In this document: positions 43,817 to 52,003 of the stretch, piece by piece | How the letters are laid out: every line of letters begins with the position of its first letter | Numbering within the stretch: position 1 is the first letter of the stretch | Assembly: GCF_002843315.1 (NCBI RefSeq) | Contig: NZ_MVDD01000008.1 | Location: 124,001-188,000 of the forward strand | From: Labilibaculum filiforme | GTDB taxonomy: Bacteria; Bacteroidota; Bacteroidia; Bacteroidales; Marinifilaceae | Length of the DNA: 64,000 nt | Reading direction: 5' to 3' | Program-made: the position numbers and the translations under genes | Notes under the pieces: model-generated | What the model was told of the DNA's origin: nothing | Seen by the model: only the letters and a program-made list of their open reading frames with translations | The model's database searches: none

Positions 43817-45679
43817 TTAAATTCCTAACTCGGCTTGATATGCTTTTAAAGTTTCAAGAACGTTCGACTTCACGTTAATAAAGTTTTCAACCCCTTTTGC
43901 TTTTAATTCGTCGGCACATGCCGGAGCACCTGCAACAACGGTAATTGCCTTACCTTTAAGAGCTTCGTAAACTTCAGGAACGATAGTTGCGTATTCATCA
44001 TCAGAACTACAAACAACAACTATTTTAGCACCTTTTTCGGTTACGAATTTTACACCTTCTTCAACTGATTTAAAGCCGTTATGATCTGCTACTTCAAATC
44101 CAGCACAAGCGAAGAAGTTACAAGCAAACTGAGCACGAGCTTTACGCATGTTTAAGTTTCCGATTGGGAACATTATCACTTTAGGACGACCATTTGTTTT
44201 GCTGTAAACATCAGTTTTGTTACGAAGAGTTTCGAAAGCCTGAGCACCACGGTATGGTTTCAATGTTTCGCAAACAGCATCGGCTGCAGTTTTATCTGCA
44301 GGAGCAAGAACAGTTTCAGGAAGAGCTTCCAATACTTCTCCAAAATTTGGGAATTGGTTAGTTCCTAAGAAATTTTCTTGACGAGTAGCGATTTGAAAAT
44401 CACGTTTTTGAGCAGTTGCTTTAATTGTAGACTGAACGAATCCAGCTTTAAATGCAGCAAGATAACCACCTTTGTCTTCAACAGTCAGGAATAATTTCCA
44501 TGCTTCGTCGGCGATAGACTCAGTAAGTGATTCAATATAATAGGAACCCGCAGCAGGATCGGCAATCTTAGCCATGTGCGATTCTTCTTTTAATAATAAT
44601 TGCTGATTACGAGCAATTCTTTCAGAGAAAACAGATGACTTTGCAAATGCAGAATCGAAAGGTTTTACGGTAAAAGAATCCAAACCACCTAAAACAGCAG
44701 ACATAGATTCTGTTTGGGTGCGCAACATGTTCACATAAGGATCATAAACAGTTTTGTTCCATTCTGAAGTTTCACCATGCACATGCATTTTGCAAACTTC
44801 GTTGTTTGAAGGACCAAATGCTTTAACAATGTTTGCCCATAACATACGTCCAGCTCTTAGTTTTGCAATTTCCATGAAATACTTAGAGCTTGTTGCAAAG
44901 TTGAAACGGATTTTAGGAGCTACTTCGTCAACCGAAAGTCCAGCTTCAATCATTTTGCTTAGGTATTCGGCACCTGAAGCTAAAGAAAATCCTAATTCTT
45001 CAACAATTGAAGATCCGGAGTTGTTGAATAAGCTACCACCAACTGCAATTACTTTAAAATTAGGAAGAGCTTTGGCCGCTTCAACAGCTTCTTTTACAAA
45101 CTTGTACGAAGCTTCTTCTGATCCGCAAAAGTTACCAACAGTACTAAAACCAGAATTGATATCGATAGAAACCCCGCCATTTAATTTATCTAGAGCGATA
45201 CCTTTTTCAGTAGCAATTGTCTGTAGGTTTTTGATTAAATCAATTGAACCATGAGATTTTTCGAAGTTGATTTCTACACAATCCAAGAAAATACCTTCTA
45301 ATAAAGTAGTTAGCTCCACTTTGCTTAGGTCTTTCCAATTCAATACGAATCCTATGGAATCAATACCTTTGTTTAAAACATCAAGTGCTTTTGCATTTGC
45401 TGCTTTAACATCTTCCACAATAATATCCTGACGAACTAACCAGTCGTTGTTGTCTTTTTTATTACCACGAACATAAGGAAAATCTCCAGGATAGGTATTC
45501 ATGAAGGCTTTGTCATCCATGTTCTCCAGTCTGTAGAAAGGCTGTACATTGAATCCTTCATTAGTTCTCCAAACCAACTTTCTATCAAAGTCAGCACCTT
45601 TAAGATCTTTAGTGATTTTGTCAATCCACTCTTGAGTAGATTGAGGAGCAAAGTCACTAAAAAGTTTATTATCTGCCAT
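43817..45679 (-). CDS. mutA: Methylmalonyl-CoA mutase small subunit
   Basis: The 620-residue protein is homologous to MutB throughout (TIM-barrel domain with GETSEWNKTVYDPYVNMLRT; C-terminal Rossmann-like domain). In the cobalamin domain the DxHxxG motif is replaced by a GNLNMRKA segment (about residue 515), the known state of the non-catalytic small subunit. It forms the heterodimer with MutB. It is the first gene of the mut operon, before the GxxExxY insertion. Confidence 0.96.
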   Translation of the reverse strand: MADNKLFSDFAPQSTQEWIDKITKDLKGADFDRKLVWRTNEGFNVQPFYRLENMDDKAFMNTYPGDFPYVRGNKKDNNDWLVRQDIIVEDVKAANAKALDVLNKGIDSIGFVLNWKDLSKVELTTLLEGIFLDCVEINFEKSHGSIDLIKNLQTIATEKGIALDKLNGGVSIDINSGFSTVGNFCGSEEASYKFVKEAVEAAKALPNFKVIAVGGSLFNNSGSSIVEELGFSLASGAEYLSKMIEAGLSVDEVAPKIRFNFATSSKYFMEIAKLRAGRMLWANIVKAFGPSNNEVCKMHVHGETSEWNKTVYDPYVNMLRTQTESMSAVLGGLDSFTVKPFDSAFAKSSVFSERIARNQQLLLKEESHMAKIADPAAGSYYIESLTESIADEAWKLFLTVEDKGGYLAAFKAGFVQSTIKATAQKRDFQIATRQENFLGTNQFPNFGEVLEALPETVLAPADKTAADAVCETLKPYRGAQAFETLRNKTDVYSKTNGRPKVIMFPIGNLNMRKARAQFACNFFACAGFEVADHNGFKSVEEGVKFVTEKGAKIVVVCSSDDEYATIVPEVYEALKGKAITVVAGAPACADELKAKGVENFINVKSNVLETLKAYQAELGI

Positions 45680-45781
45680 AACTGTAACTGTTTAAAAATT
45701 AGAGCCTAAAAATAAGGCCTTTTTATCATTAAAGGAAAGTTTAAAAAATGTTCTTCATCATACTTTAAGAACATGAAAAAA

Positions 45782-46837
45782 CTATTGTTTTGTTTTAAAA
45801 TTTACTATAACTGGAGCGTGGTCAGATACTTGCATCCATTGTTGAAGTGTGTTTCCACTATTTTTCACAAAGTGATTATTTGTAAAAAGGTAATCGACTT
45901 TTCGATTCCAGTACCCGTTTTTATCTGTTGTATGAGTGAAATGTTTCGAATTATCAGCCTTAAATTCTTGCAAAGGAATGGCGGCTTTATAGTTTTCGTA
46001 AAAAGGCATTAACCATTCAGTTTCGGAGCTGTAATTATCAGCTTGAAAATCTTCATCGGTGCAAACCGAATCGTCGAAATTACTAGTTTGATTGCTAAAG
46101 GGAGGAAGAGAGTTAAAATCGCCACCTAAAATAAATTCTTGTCCTTTTTGATTTAGGGAATCGACGTAAGTCTTCAGAATTTCTAACTGTTTTTTCTTGG
46201 TATCATCATTGGCATAGGCTGATAGATGAGTGGTTAAGAGTTTTATTGATTTCTGATTGCTTTCAAGGTTTATTTCTAAAATGTTCCGCTTTAGATAAAA
46301 ATAACGAACTATAAAATTTTGCGATTGAATTAAAGGCAAGGCAATGCGTTTAGCATCGGTGAATTTCCACTTGGATAAAATAGCGTTACCCGAATCCATT
46401 TTTCCGATTCCATCGCTAGGGATGTATCTGGCTTTCCATTGGGAGGCGTAAGCGGCATAGTTAAAATTAGTATTGTCGAGCAGATATTGAACCTGATCAA
46501 CAAAAGCACTTCTTTTTGCGTTTACATCGGCTTCTTGAATAAACAGGATATCTGGGTTTACTTCTCGGATCTTTTCTGATAGAAGCGCCATATTGTCAAT
46601 CACTTCAGATTTTTCCATGATCACCCGATTGCCATGACCATCAAAAAAGAAGTCGATTCTGCCACCTCCAAATTTAATGTTCCAAGTCATTACTTTTAAG
46701 GTATCCGGAAAGGCGAATTCTTGTTTTTCGATGCTTTCGTACAAGGATACTTCTGTTCCAATTTCAGTTGCAAAAGGATCGCAAGCAACCAATAGTAGCG
46801 ATAAAAGGACGATGTATATAGTGCGAAATTTGTTCAT
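45782..46837 (-). CDS. Endonuclease/exonuclease/phosphatase family lipoprotein
   Basis: The 351-residue protein has a lipoprotein signal (LLSLLLVACDP, Cys at about 19). The EEP-fold motifs are MTWNIKFGG (about 49-57), PDILFIQEAD (about 94-103), GGDFNSLP (about 239-246) and SDHAPV (about 338-343). These bind Mg for phosphodiester hydrolysis. It is probably anchored in the envelope, so it acts outside the cytoplasm; the substrate is unknown (DNA, lipids or inositol phosphates are used by relatives). Confidence 0.9.
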   Translation of the reverse strand: MNKFRTIYIVLLSLLLVACDPFATEIGTEVSLYESIEKQEFAFPDTLKVMTWNIKFGGGRIDFFFDGHGNRVIMEKSEVIDNMALLSEKIREVNPDILFIQEADVNAKRSAFVDQVQYLLDNTNFNYAAYASQWKARYIPSDGIGKMDSGNAILSKWKFTDAKRIALPLIQSQNFIVRYFYLKRNILEINLESNQKSIKLLTTHLSAYANDDTKKKQLEILKTYVDSLNQKGQEFILGGDFNSLPPFSNQTSNFDDSVCTDEDFQADNYSSETEWLMPFYENYKAAIPLQEFKADNSKHFTHTTDKNGYWNRKVDYLFTNNHFVKNSGNTLQQWMQVSDHAPVIVNFKTKQ

Positions 46838-46848
46838 GTTCGTATTTA

Positions 46849-47190
46849 TTAAAAAATCTCCTCCATTTTTTCAGCTGGCACAGCAAATATTCCTTTGTGG
46901 TCTTTAATAACTATGGGACGTTGAATTAGGTTTGGGTATTCAATTAAGATTTTAATCCATTCATCGGTGTTGAAATTTTTTCCTTTAAAATCAGTTTTGT
47001 AGATTTTCTCTTGAGTACGAATAATTTCCCATGGCTGTTTGGCCATTCTCATTAACACATCAGCAAGTTCTGCTTCGGTAAATTCTTCTTTAAGGTACAA
47101 GCGGATTTCAGGTTCTAAACCTTTGTCTTGTAAATATTTTAAGCCGGCTCTACTTTTGGAGCAACGAGGGTTGTGGTATATTTTCAACAT
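46849..47190 (-). CDS. ArsC/Spx-family thioredoxin-fold protein (arsenate reductase-like)
   Basis: I place the start at 47190 (MLKIYHNPRCSKSRAGLKYL), giving 113 residues, the usual length; the frame extends 27 residues upstream without family features. The active-site cysteine is in NPRCSKSR, and RPIVIKDHKG is the conserved late segment. The glutaredoxin-dependent ArsC branch reduces arsenate, but related YffB-type proteins have other roles, and no ars genes are nearby. Confidence 0.88.
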   Translation of the reverse strand: MLKIYHNPRCSKSRAGLKYLQDKGLEPEIRLYLKEEFTEAELADVLMRMAKQPWEIIRTQEKIYKTDFKGKNFNTDEWIKILIEYPNLIQRPIVIKDHKGIFAVPAEKMEEIF

Positions 47191-47341
47191 TTTTATTTCT
47201 GATTTACTGTTTAAGGTGATACAAATATACGGCTTTACAGATAATGGAAAGACAGATTTGAAGATATTCACCTATTTATTGCAATACTTGGCTTTAGGTG
47301 AGTGAAAATTTGAAAACCGGCTTGCTTCCTGAATCCGGGAA

Positions 47342-47550
47342 ATGCCGTTCGATTAAAAAGAAAGCTTTTCGGGTGCAGTAAAATGCCGTTTGACTCATCC
47401 GGTGAGCTTTTCATTTGGTAAAAAGCAGCGTACGATCATTCTAATGCCATTTTCCAGTTGCAGAAAACCCTCTTCGATCAACAGCACGGGCTTTTCTTGT
47501 ACTGGAAATGTCCGTTTGACCAGCCGGATGCACTTTTCTGTTGCAAGGGC
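47342..47550. repeat. Degenerate 41-43-bp tandem repeats
   Basis: Five units start at 47342, 47383, 47424, 47467 and 47508. The shared pattern is ATGCCGTTTGA, a variable part, then GCTTTTC and a TTGCAG-like end with A-run. Units are diverged but the GCTTTTC block and the CCGTTTGA block recur at constant spacing. Lengths of 41 and 43 alternate. A weaker half unit may precede at about 47305. No gene is seen in 47191-47607. It is not a CRISPR, because repeats are not separated by unique spacers. Confidence 0.7.
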
Positions 47551-47607
47551 AAGGTCATTCTACTAAAAAAAATCAAACTATTTCGTGAACACTCTCCCAT
47601 TTTACAT

Positions 47608-48294
47608 TTAGGGGTTTGTGTTATCTGTATTAATGACCTCTATAGGATATTCATCTTTTGTACGGCCATTTTTAAACATGGCTTTTTGATTCACACTTCC
47701 ATCTTCATTATAGGTAGTCCATTCTCCTTCTCTCACACCATTTTTGTAAGTCCCCTTTTCCTCTAGCTTTCCGTTTTTGGAGTACCAGTGCCATTCACCT
47801 TCTTGTTTGCCATCCTTATATGTTCCCTTTCTATTTGTGTTTCCATTCTCCCAATACCAGCTCTCTTGTCCTTCTTTTTTTCCGTTTTTATACTTCCCTT
47901 TGCCCCATAACTTTCCGCTTATAAAATAATCTTTCCATTTCCCCTCTTTCCTTCCATTTTCAAATCTTACTTTACTTGCTCTTTTACCGACTTTTTTAAG
48001 TTTTAAACGGGTTTTAAAGAATTTCTGGTTTCTGTACCAAATTTCTTTTCCCTGTTTTTTTCCATTTTTATACTTTATTATCCGAAAGCTAATATTCCTA
48101 TTCGTGTATTCTTCCCACTTCCCTACTTTTTTTCCATTTTTATATGCCCCAGTGGCAACTAGCTTTCCATCTTTGAAATATTCTTTCCATATTCCTTCCT
48201 TTTCTCCCTCTTTATTTAGTTTGTTTTCCTGTGCAAAGAGATTTGCTTGTGAGCATAAAAAAAATACTAATAAAAAAGTGAGTAATGTTTTCAT
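47608..48294 (-). CDS. MORN-repeat exported protein
   Basis: The 228-residue protein has a signal peptide (about 1-21) and about eight MORN-type repeats of the form G-x-W-x-x-Y-x-x-G-x-L-x-x-x-G-x-Y-K-N-G-K-x-x-G (for example EGIWKEYFKDGKLVATGAY). These beta-hairpin repeats are common in Bacteroidota exported proteins, some annotated YwqK-type antitoxin. No toxin partner is next to it, so that label would be unsafe. Function unknown. Confidence 0.85.
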   Translation of the reverse strand: MKTLLTFLLVFFLCSQANLFAQENKLNKEGEKEGIWKEYFKDGKLVATGAYKNGKKVGKWEEYTNRNISFRIIKYKNGKKQGKEIWYRNQKFFKTRLKLKKVGKRASKVRFENGRKEGKWKDYFISGKLWGKGKYKNGKKEGQESWYWENGNTNRKGTYKDGKQEGEWHWYSKNGKLEEKGTYKNGVREGEWTTYNEDGSVNQKAMFKNGRTKDEYPIEVINTDNTNP

Positions 48295-48374
48295 CCTGCG
48301 TTATTATAGTTAATTTCAAATGACCGTATAAATTATATTGTTGACTATAAATAAAAACTACAATTTAGATGATT

Positions 48375-48789
48375 ATGAGAAAAATTACATTATTTATATA
48401 TTATTTTTCTTTTTTCCTGCGAAAAAGAAATGGATACTATTAATACGGAAATAGTATCAGTTTTTGATTATGAAAAAGCAAAAGTAGAATTAAAAGTTAA
48501 TAGGCCAATTTATGTTCAGGGAGTTGATAAGTTGGGAGATGGTATTAAGGGATATGCTTTTGTTTGTGATGGATACAAAATAATTGGAACTTATGTGATA
48601 AATAATGGAGTTAAACCTGTTAATCCTGCTTTTTCTACAAATTATGTACACATTAATTGGGGATGGAAAGAGGATACTTTTATAGAGGGATTTGATGGTT
48701 GGAGTTTTGCCGAAGGTTTAAATGTTACAACTACGAATGGGATTCATTTCTATAATGATCAAAATACGATGCTTTTATTGAAATTTTAA
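48375..48789 (+). pseudogene. Frameshifted lipoprotein related to the C-terminal part of C10 (streptopain-type) peptidases
   Basis: From 48430 the frame reads MDTINTEIVS, then GYAFVCDGYKIIGTY and YVHINWGW, which resembles the C10 peptidase pattern GHAWVxDGY...HxNWGW, but the catalytic His is Tyr here and the Cys half is absent. In another frame an ATG at 48375 starts MRKITLFIYYFSFF, a signal peptide. Removing one T from the T-run at 48410-48415 joins them through SCEKE, a lipobox. So one gene of 138 codons is broken by 1 nt, or phase-variable, or misread. A terminator follows. Confidence 0.65.
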
Positions 48790-48857
48790 AGATATTGGTG
48801 AGATAAAATTTAGACTTAATGAATAAGTGTTTGCGGTCACACATATTTTAATTAATG

Positions 48858-48881
48858 AACCACCAATGAGGTGGTTTTTTT
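48858..48881 (+). terminator. Terminator after the C10-like fragment
   Basis: AACCACC (48858-48864) pairs with GGTGGTT (48870-48876) around AATGA, followed by seven T in total. Confidence 0.8.
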
Positions 48882-49012
48882 GTGATCTATTTGTTATCCA
48901 GCAGACATGATTAGTTAATTTTCTTTATTAGTTTTAAGGTGTTGATCTATTTGGTGGCTATAAAACCATTGGGCTATTTCAAATTCATTGGCACAGATTC
49001 AAATAAAATAGC

Positions 49013-49216
49013 ATGAAGAATTTTATAAATAATAGAAAATTTGAAATAGTTGGAGGCTTAGTAGGTCTTTTGGGTGGATTTCTTTACTGGAAATATGTTG
49101 GATGCGTTTCTGGAACCTGTCCAATTCAGGCCAATTGGTACACCATGGTTCCTTACGGATTTCTTTTTGGTGTGCTGATAGGAGGGATGTTTAAACCGAA
49201 AAAAAGAAAAGAGTAG
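49013..49216 (+). CDS. Small membrane protein, DUF6132-like
   Basis: The 67-residue protein has two hydrophobic helices (about 13-30 and 44-58) and, between them, the motif GCVSGTCPIQANW. A YxxxGCxSGxCPI pattern between two short helices is typical of the family I know as DUF6132. Function unknown. A strong palindromic terminator starts within its last codons. Confidence 0.75.
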   Translation: MKNFINNRKFEIVGGLVGLLGGFLYWKYVGCVSGTCPIQANWYTMVPYGFLFGVLIGGMFKPKKRKE

Positions 49217-49250
49217 AGGCGTAGCATGCTACGCCTCTACTCTTTTTATT
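49211..49250. terminator. Bidirectional terminator (32-bp perfect palindrome)
   Basis: The arm GAGTAGAGGCGTAGCA (49211-49226) is mirrored exactly to 49242, followed by TTTTTATTTT. It overlaps the stop of the 49013 gene and ends just before the prfB stop, so it serves both converging genes. Confidence 0.88.
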
Positions 49251-50344
49251 TTTTTTCATCATTACTAAATTCCATTAGAAATGCTTTAATGAATCCATCC
49301 AAATCACCATCTAAAACGGCTTGTACATTTGAGGTTTCGTGGCCTGTTCTTACATCCTTAACTAGTTTGTAAGGTTGCATTACATAGGAACGAATTTGTG
49401 AACCCCATTCAATTTTCTTTTTTGATCCTTCAATCTTGTCAGTTTCTTCCTGACGTTTTCTCAGTTCCAATTCATATAGCTGTGATTTCAGCAATCGAAG
49501 TGCGTTTTCACGATTTCCTAATTGCGAACGAGTTTCTGTATTTTCGATAATGATTCCAGTAGGAGCATGTCGTAAACGTACGCCTGTTTCCACCTTGTTT
49601 ACATTCTGTCCGCCAGCACCACCCGAACGGAAAGTATCCCAGCTGATATCTGCAGGATTAATCTCAATTTCGATGGTATCGTCGATGGCAGGATAAACGT
49701 ATACGGATGCAAAAGAGGTCATTCGTTTATTGGCTGCATTAAAAGGGGAAAGACGAACCAAGCGGTGTACGCCGTTTTCCGATTTTAGGAATCCGTAAGA
49801 AAAATCGCCTTCAAATTCGAGAGTCGCCGATTTAATTCCAGCTTCGTCACCTTCCTGATATTCTAACGAATTTACTTTATAACCATGAGCTTCGCCATAA
49901 CGCAAATACATTCGGTAAAGCATTTCGGCCCAGTCGCAACTTTCGGTTCCACCAGCACCGGCATTTATTTTTAGAATTGCTCCTAGCTTATCTTCATCCT
50001 TTCGGAGCATATTTTTTAGCTCCAAAGCTTCAATTAGGTCTTCTGTGGTAGTAAATTGCTCATCAACTTCCTCGGGCGATGCTTCCTCTTCCTTTGCAAA
50101 ATCATACAAAATTTGAAGGTCGTCAAATGCTTCTTTAACTGTATGATAGGAGTCAACCCAAGATTTAAGTCCACGAACTTTTTTCATTTGAATCTCGGCT
50201 TCTTTTGGTTTGTCCCAAAATCCTGGAGCCTGAGTTCTTAATTCTTCTTCCTGTATTTGAATTATTTTGGCATCAACGTCAAAGATACCTCCTTAACGCT
50301 TGCGTGCGCTCCGCTAAATCTTTTAGCTGGTCTGATGTGATCAT
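49246..50344 (-). CDS. prfB: Peptide chain release factor 2, with programmed +1 frameshift
   Basis: The start is ATG at 50344; 21 codons ([21 protein letters not shown]) run to an in-frame TGA at 50281-50279. The sequence there is AGGAGG-TAT-CTT-TGA-C, the classic RF2 site: a Shine-Dalgarno-like AGGAGG, the slippery CTT and a UGA read by RF2 itself. Skipping one base (50281) gives [10 protein letters not shown] and a 365-residue protein, the same as E. coli RF2. Domain motifs are SPF (codon recognition) and [10 protein letters not shown] (peptide release). The coding parts are 50344-50282 and 50280-49246. Low RF2 favours frameshifting, so the gene autoregulates. Confidence 0.97.
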
Positions 50345-50368
50345 TTTCGAAATTTATTATTTGAGATG

Positions 50369-50398
50369 TAAAGGTAGTAAACAAAGAGAAAGGAACAA
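50369..50398 (-). promoter_or_regulatory. prfB-proximal promoter (repeated at +240 and +480)
   Basis: On the minus strand TTG (50398-50396), a 19-bp spacer and TACCTTTA (50376-50369) fit the Bacteroidota promoter. Identical copies lie at 50609-50638 and 50849-50878. Confidence 0.65.
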
Positions 50399-50524
50399 TC
50401 TGAAATAAATGTGTAATGTTGTTTTTAGTAAATTGAAGCGAACAGTTTTGAGAGTAGTTTGCAAGATATTCTTTATAAGCTAAAAACTGAATTATTTTGG
50501 CATCAAGGTCAAAGATACCTCAGA

Positions 50525-50584
50525 TTACTTTTTTGGCGCTTGCGTGCGCTCCGCTAAATCTTTTAGCTGGTCTGATGTGATCAT
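50525..50584 (-). pseudogene. Decoy prfB leader ORF 1 (19 codons)
   Basis: ATG at 50584 opens the prfB-identical [16 protein letters not shown], then PKK and a TAA stop at 50527-50525. The CTTTGAC slip sequence follows the stop but out of frame, so no RF2-controlled shift can occur. Confidence 0.85.
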
Positions 50585-50764
50585 TTTCGAAATTTATTAT
50601 TTGAGATGTAAAGGTAGTAAACAAAGAGAAAGGAACAATCTGAAATAAATGTGTAATGTTGTTTTTAGTAAATTGAAGCGAACAGTTTTGAGAGTAGTTT
50701 GCAAGATATTCTTTATAAGCTAAAAACTGAATTATTTTGGCATCAAGGTCAAAGATACCTCAGA

Positions 50765-50824
50765 TTACTTTTTTGGCGCTTGCGTGCGTTCCGCTAAATC
50801 TTTTAGCTGGTCTGATGTGATCAT
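50765..50824 (-). pseudogene. Decoy prfB leader ORF 2 (19 codons)
   Basis: Same 19-codon ORF as decoy 1, one synonymous change in a Glu codon (GAG to GAA). The synonymous nature hints that the peptide or the RNA is still conserved. Confidence 0.85.
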
Positions 50825-51004
50825 TTTCGAAATTTATTATTTGAGGTGTAAAGGTAGTAAACAAAGAGAAAGGAACAATCTGAAATAAATGTGTAATGTT
50901 GTTTTTAGTAAATTGAAGCGAACAGTTTTGAGAGTAGTTTGCAAGATATTTTTTACAAACTAAAAACTGAATTGTTTTGGCATCAAGGTCAAAGATACCT
51001 CAGA

Positions 51005-51064
51005 TTACTTTTTTGGCGCTTGCGTGCGCTCCGCTAAATCTTTTAGCTGGTCTGATGTGATCAT
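51005..51064 (-). pseudogene. Decoy prfB leader ORF 3 (19 codons)
   Basis: Outermost copy of the 19-codon ORF, first to be transcribed from the outer promoter at 51089-51118. Nucleotide sequence identical to decoy 1 over the ORF. Confidence 0.85.
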
Positions 51065-51088
51065 TTTCGAAATTTATTATTTGAGATG

Positions 51089-51118
51089 TAAAGGTATTCA
51101 ACAGTTAGAAATTAACAA
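51089..51118 (-). promoter_or_regulatory. Outer promoter of the prfB array
   Basis: TTG (51118-51116), 19-bp spacer and TACCTTTA (51096-51089). The sequence upstream of TACCTTTA differs from the repeat units here, yet TTG recurs at the same spacing, so this is probably the ancestral promoter. Confidence 0.6.
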
Positions 51119-51176
51119 TGATCAGTTGTTGGTTCCTAATTTTTCAACATGCGTAAGAGAAAGCCTTGTTCTATAA

Positions 51177-51209
51177 AAAAAACAGCGCATGAATTGTTTT
51201 CATGCGCTG
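51177..51209 (-). terminator. Terminator after the 51258 lipoprotein gene
   Basis: CAGCGCATGAA (51183-51193) pairs with TTCATGCGCTG (51199-51209); A-run at 51175-51182 gives the T-tail on the minus strand. Confidence 0.85.
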
Positions 51210-51257
51210 CTGTGTAAAAATATTTAAAGACATTAATCTTTAAATAAAAATCCTTCT

Positions 51258-51857
51258 TTAAAATCCTCTTTGTTCAGCTTCCAATTTTTGCATTTCAGCA
51301 TTAAAAGTTTCTTTAAATTTTTCGTAATCGTAATCCACTTTTAGTTTATCATCCTGCGATAACTTTTGGTTGATTGCTTCTTCCAAATCTTTTGAGCTCA
51401 TTTCAAGAGCAATGTATGTTTTGTATTTGTTTTGACCTGTTCTGGTTTGTTTTTCACAAATCACTTTAATGTTGTTCAGTTGTTGATTAATTACTTCACG
51501 GGTTAATCCTTCGAAACGCTCTTCAACTTGTTCAACATTGTTCAGTTCTGTTGAATTTACATAGTTATCGATAGTTCCTTTAACTGTCGATTGAATTAAT
51601 GTTGCCAATTCGGCGCGAGCATTTGCTCCAGCTTTCTTTTTAGATACCATTTGATCTAAACTTTCGCCAATAGCCGATGCTCTAAAATAGTTTTTATCAC
51701 TTTGGTAATCGGGTCCGGTGCAGTACACCTCAATTAGTTCTTCGCCTTGTGCTTTTGTTGTAACTGCTTTTTCGGCTGATCCGCAAGAACTCATTCCTGC
51801 AACCAATAAAATTCCTAATCCAAGGAATAAGCTTTGATGTAATTTTCTTGTTTTCAT
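51258..51857 (-). CDS. LPP20-like lipoprotein
   Basis: I place the start at 51857 (MKTRKLHQSLFLGLGILLVA), 199 residues, because this begins the signal peptide; the frame runs 19 residues further. The lipobox is GMSSC. The mature part has a helical segment (KKKAGANARAELATLIQSTV) typical of LPP20-like proteins, in which an alpha helix packs on a small beta sheet. It is adjacent to a second, larger protein of the same type, and the two may act together at the envelope. Function unknown. Confidence 0.78.
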   Translation of the reverse strand: MKTRKLHQSLFLGLGILLVAGMSSCGSAEKAVTTKAQGEELIEVYCTGPDYQSDKNYFRASAIGESLDQMVSKKKAGANARAELATLIQSTVKGTIDNYVNSTELNNVEQVEERFEGLTREVINQQLNNIKVICEKQTRTGQNKYKTYIALEMSSKDLEEAINQKLSQDDKLKVDYDYEKFKETFNAEMQKLEAEQRGF

Positions 51858-52003
51858 CTTTTTTTTAGATTTTAGATGTGAGACTTTAGAAGTGAGATGA
51901 TTGTTTCTTTTCAAATGTCTCTACCATTTTATGAAATTATTTGTATTATTTTATTGCCAATAGAAGACCAAAAGTCTCTTATTTTATTATTCTCATTTAT
52001 TTT

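Larger units (their letters stand above)
50282..51096 (-). repeat. 240-bp tandem array derived from the prfB promoter and leader
   Basis: The period is exactly 240 bp. The gene-proximal copy is prfB itself (to 50488), followed by units 50489-50728 and 50729-50968 and a partial unit 50969-51096. Each carries a promoter, the prfB ATG and 16 leader codons. In the three extra copies the 6-bp frameshift-proximal segment of prfB is replaced by 16 bp, and then GAGGTATCTTTGAC is kept. About 90 bp of each full unit is not prfB-like. A few substitutions separate the copies, mostly in the outermost spacer. Confidence 0.93.

Noticed and set aside
47342-47550. CRISPR array
   Set aside because: Units are diverged along their whole length with no unique spacers, and no cas genes are present.
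47608-48294. YwqK-type antitoxin of a toxin-antitoxin pair
   Set aside because: MORN repeats alone do not show this, and no toxin gene is adjacent.
50282-51096. CRISPR or simple assembly duplication at the prfB repeats
   Set aside because: The 240-bp period is too long for CRISPR, and copies differ by substitutions and at the gene-proximal frameshift segment, which argues against a plain assembly artefact.
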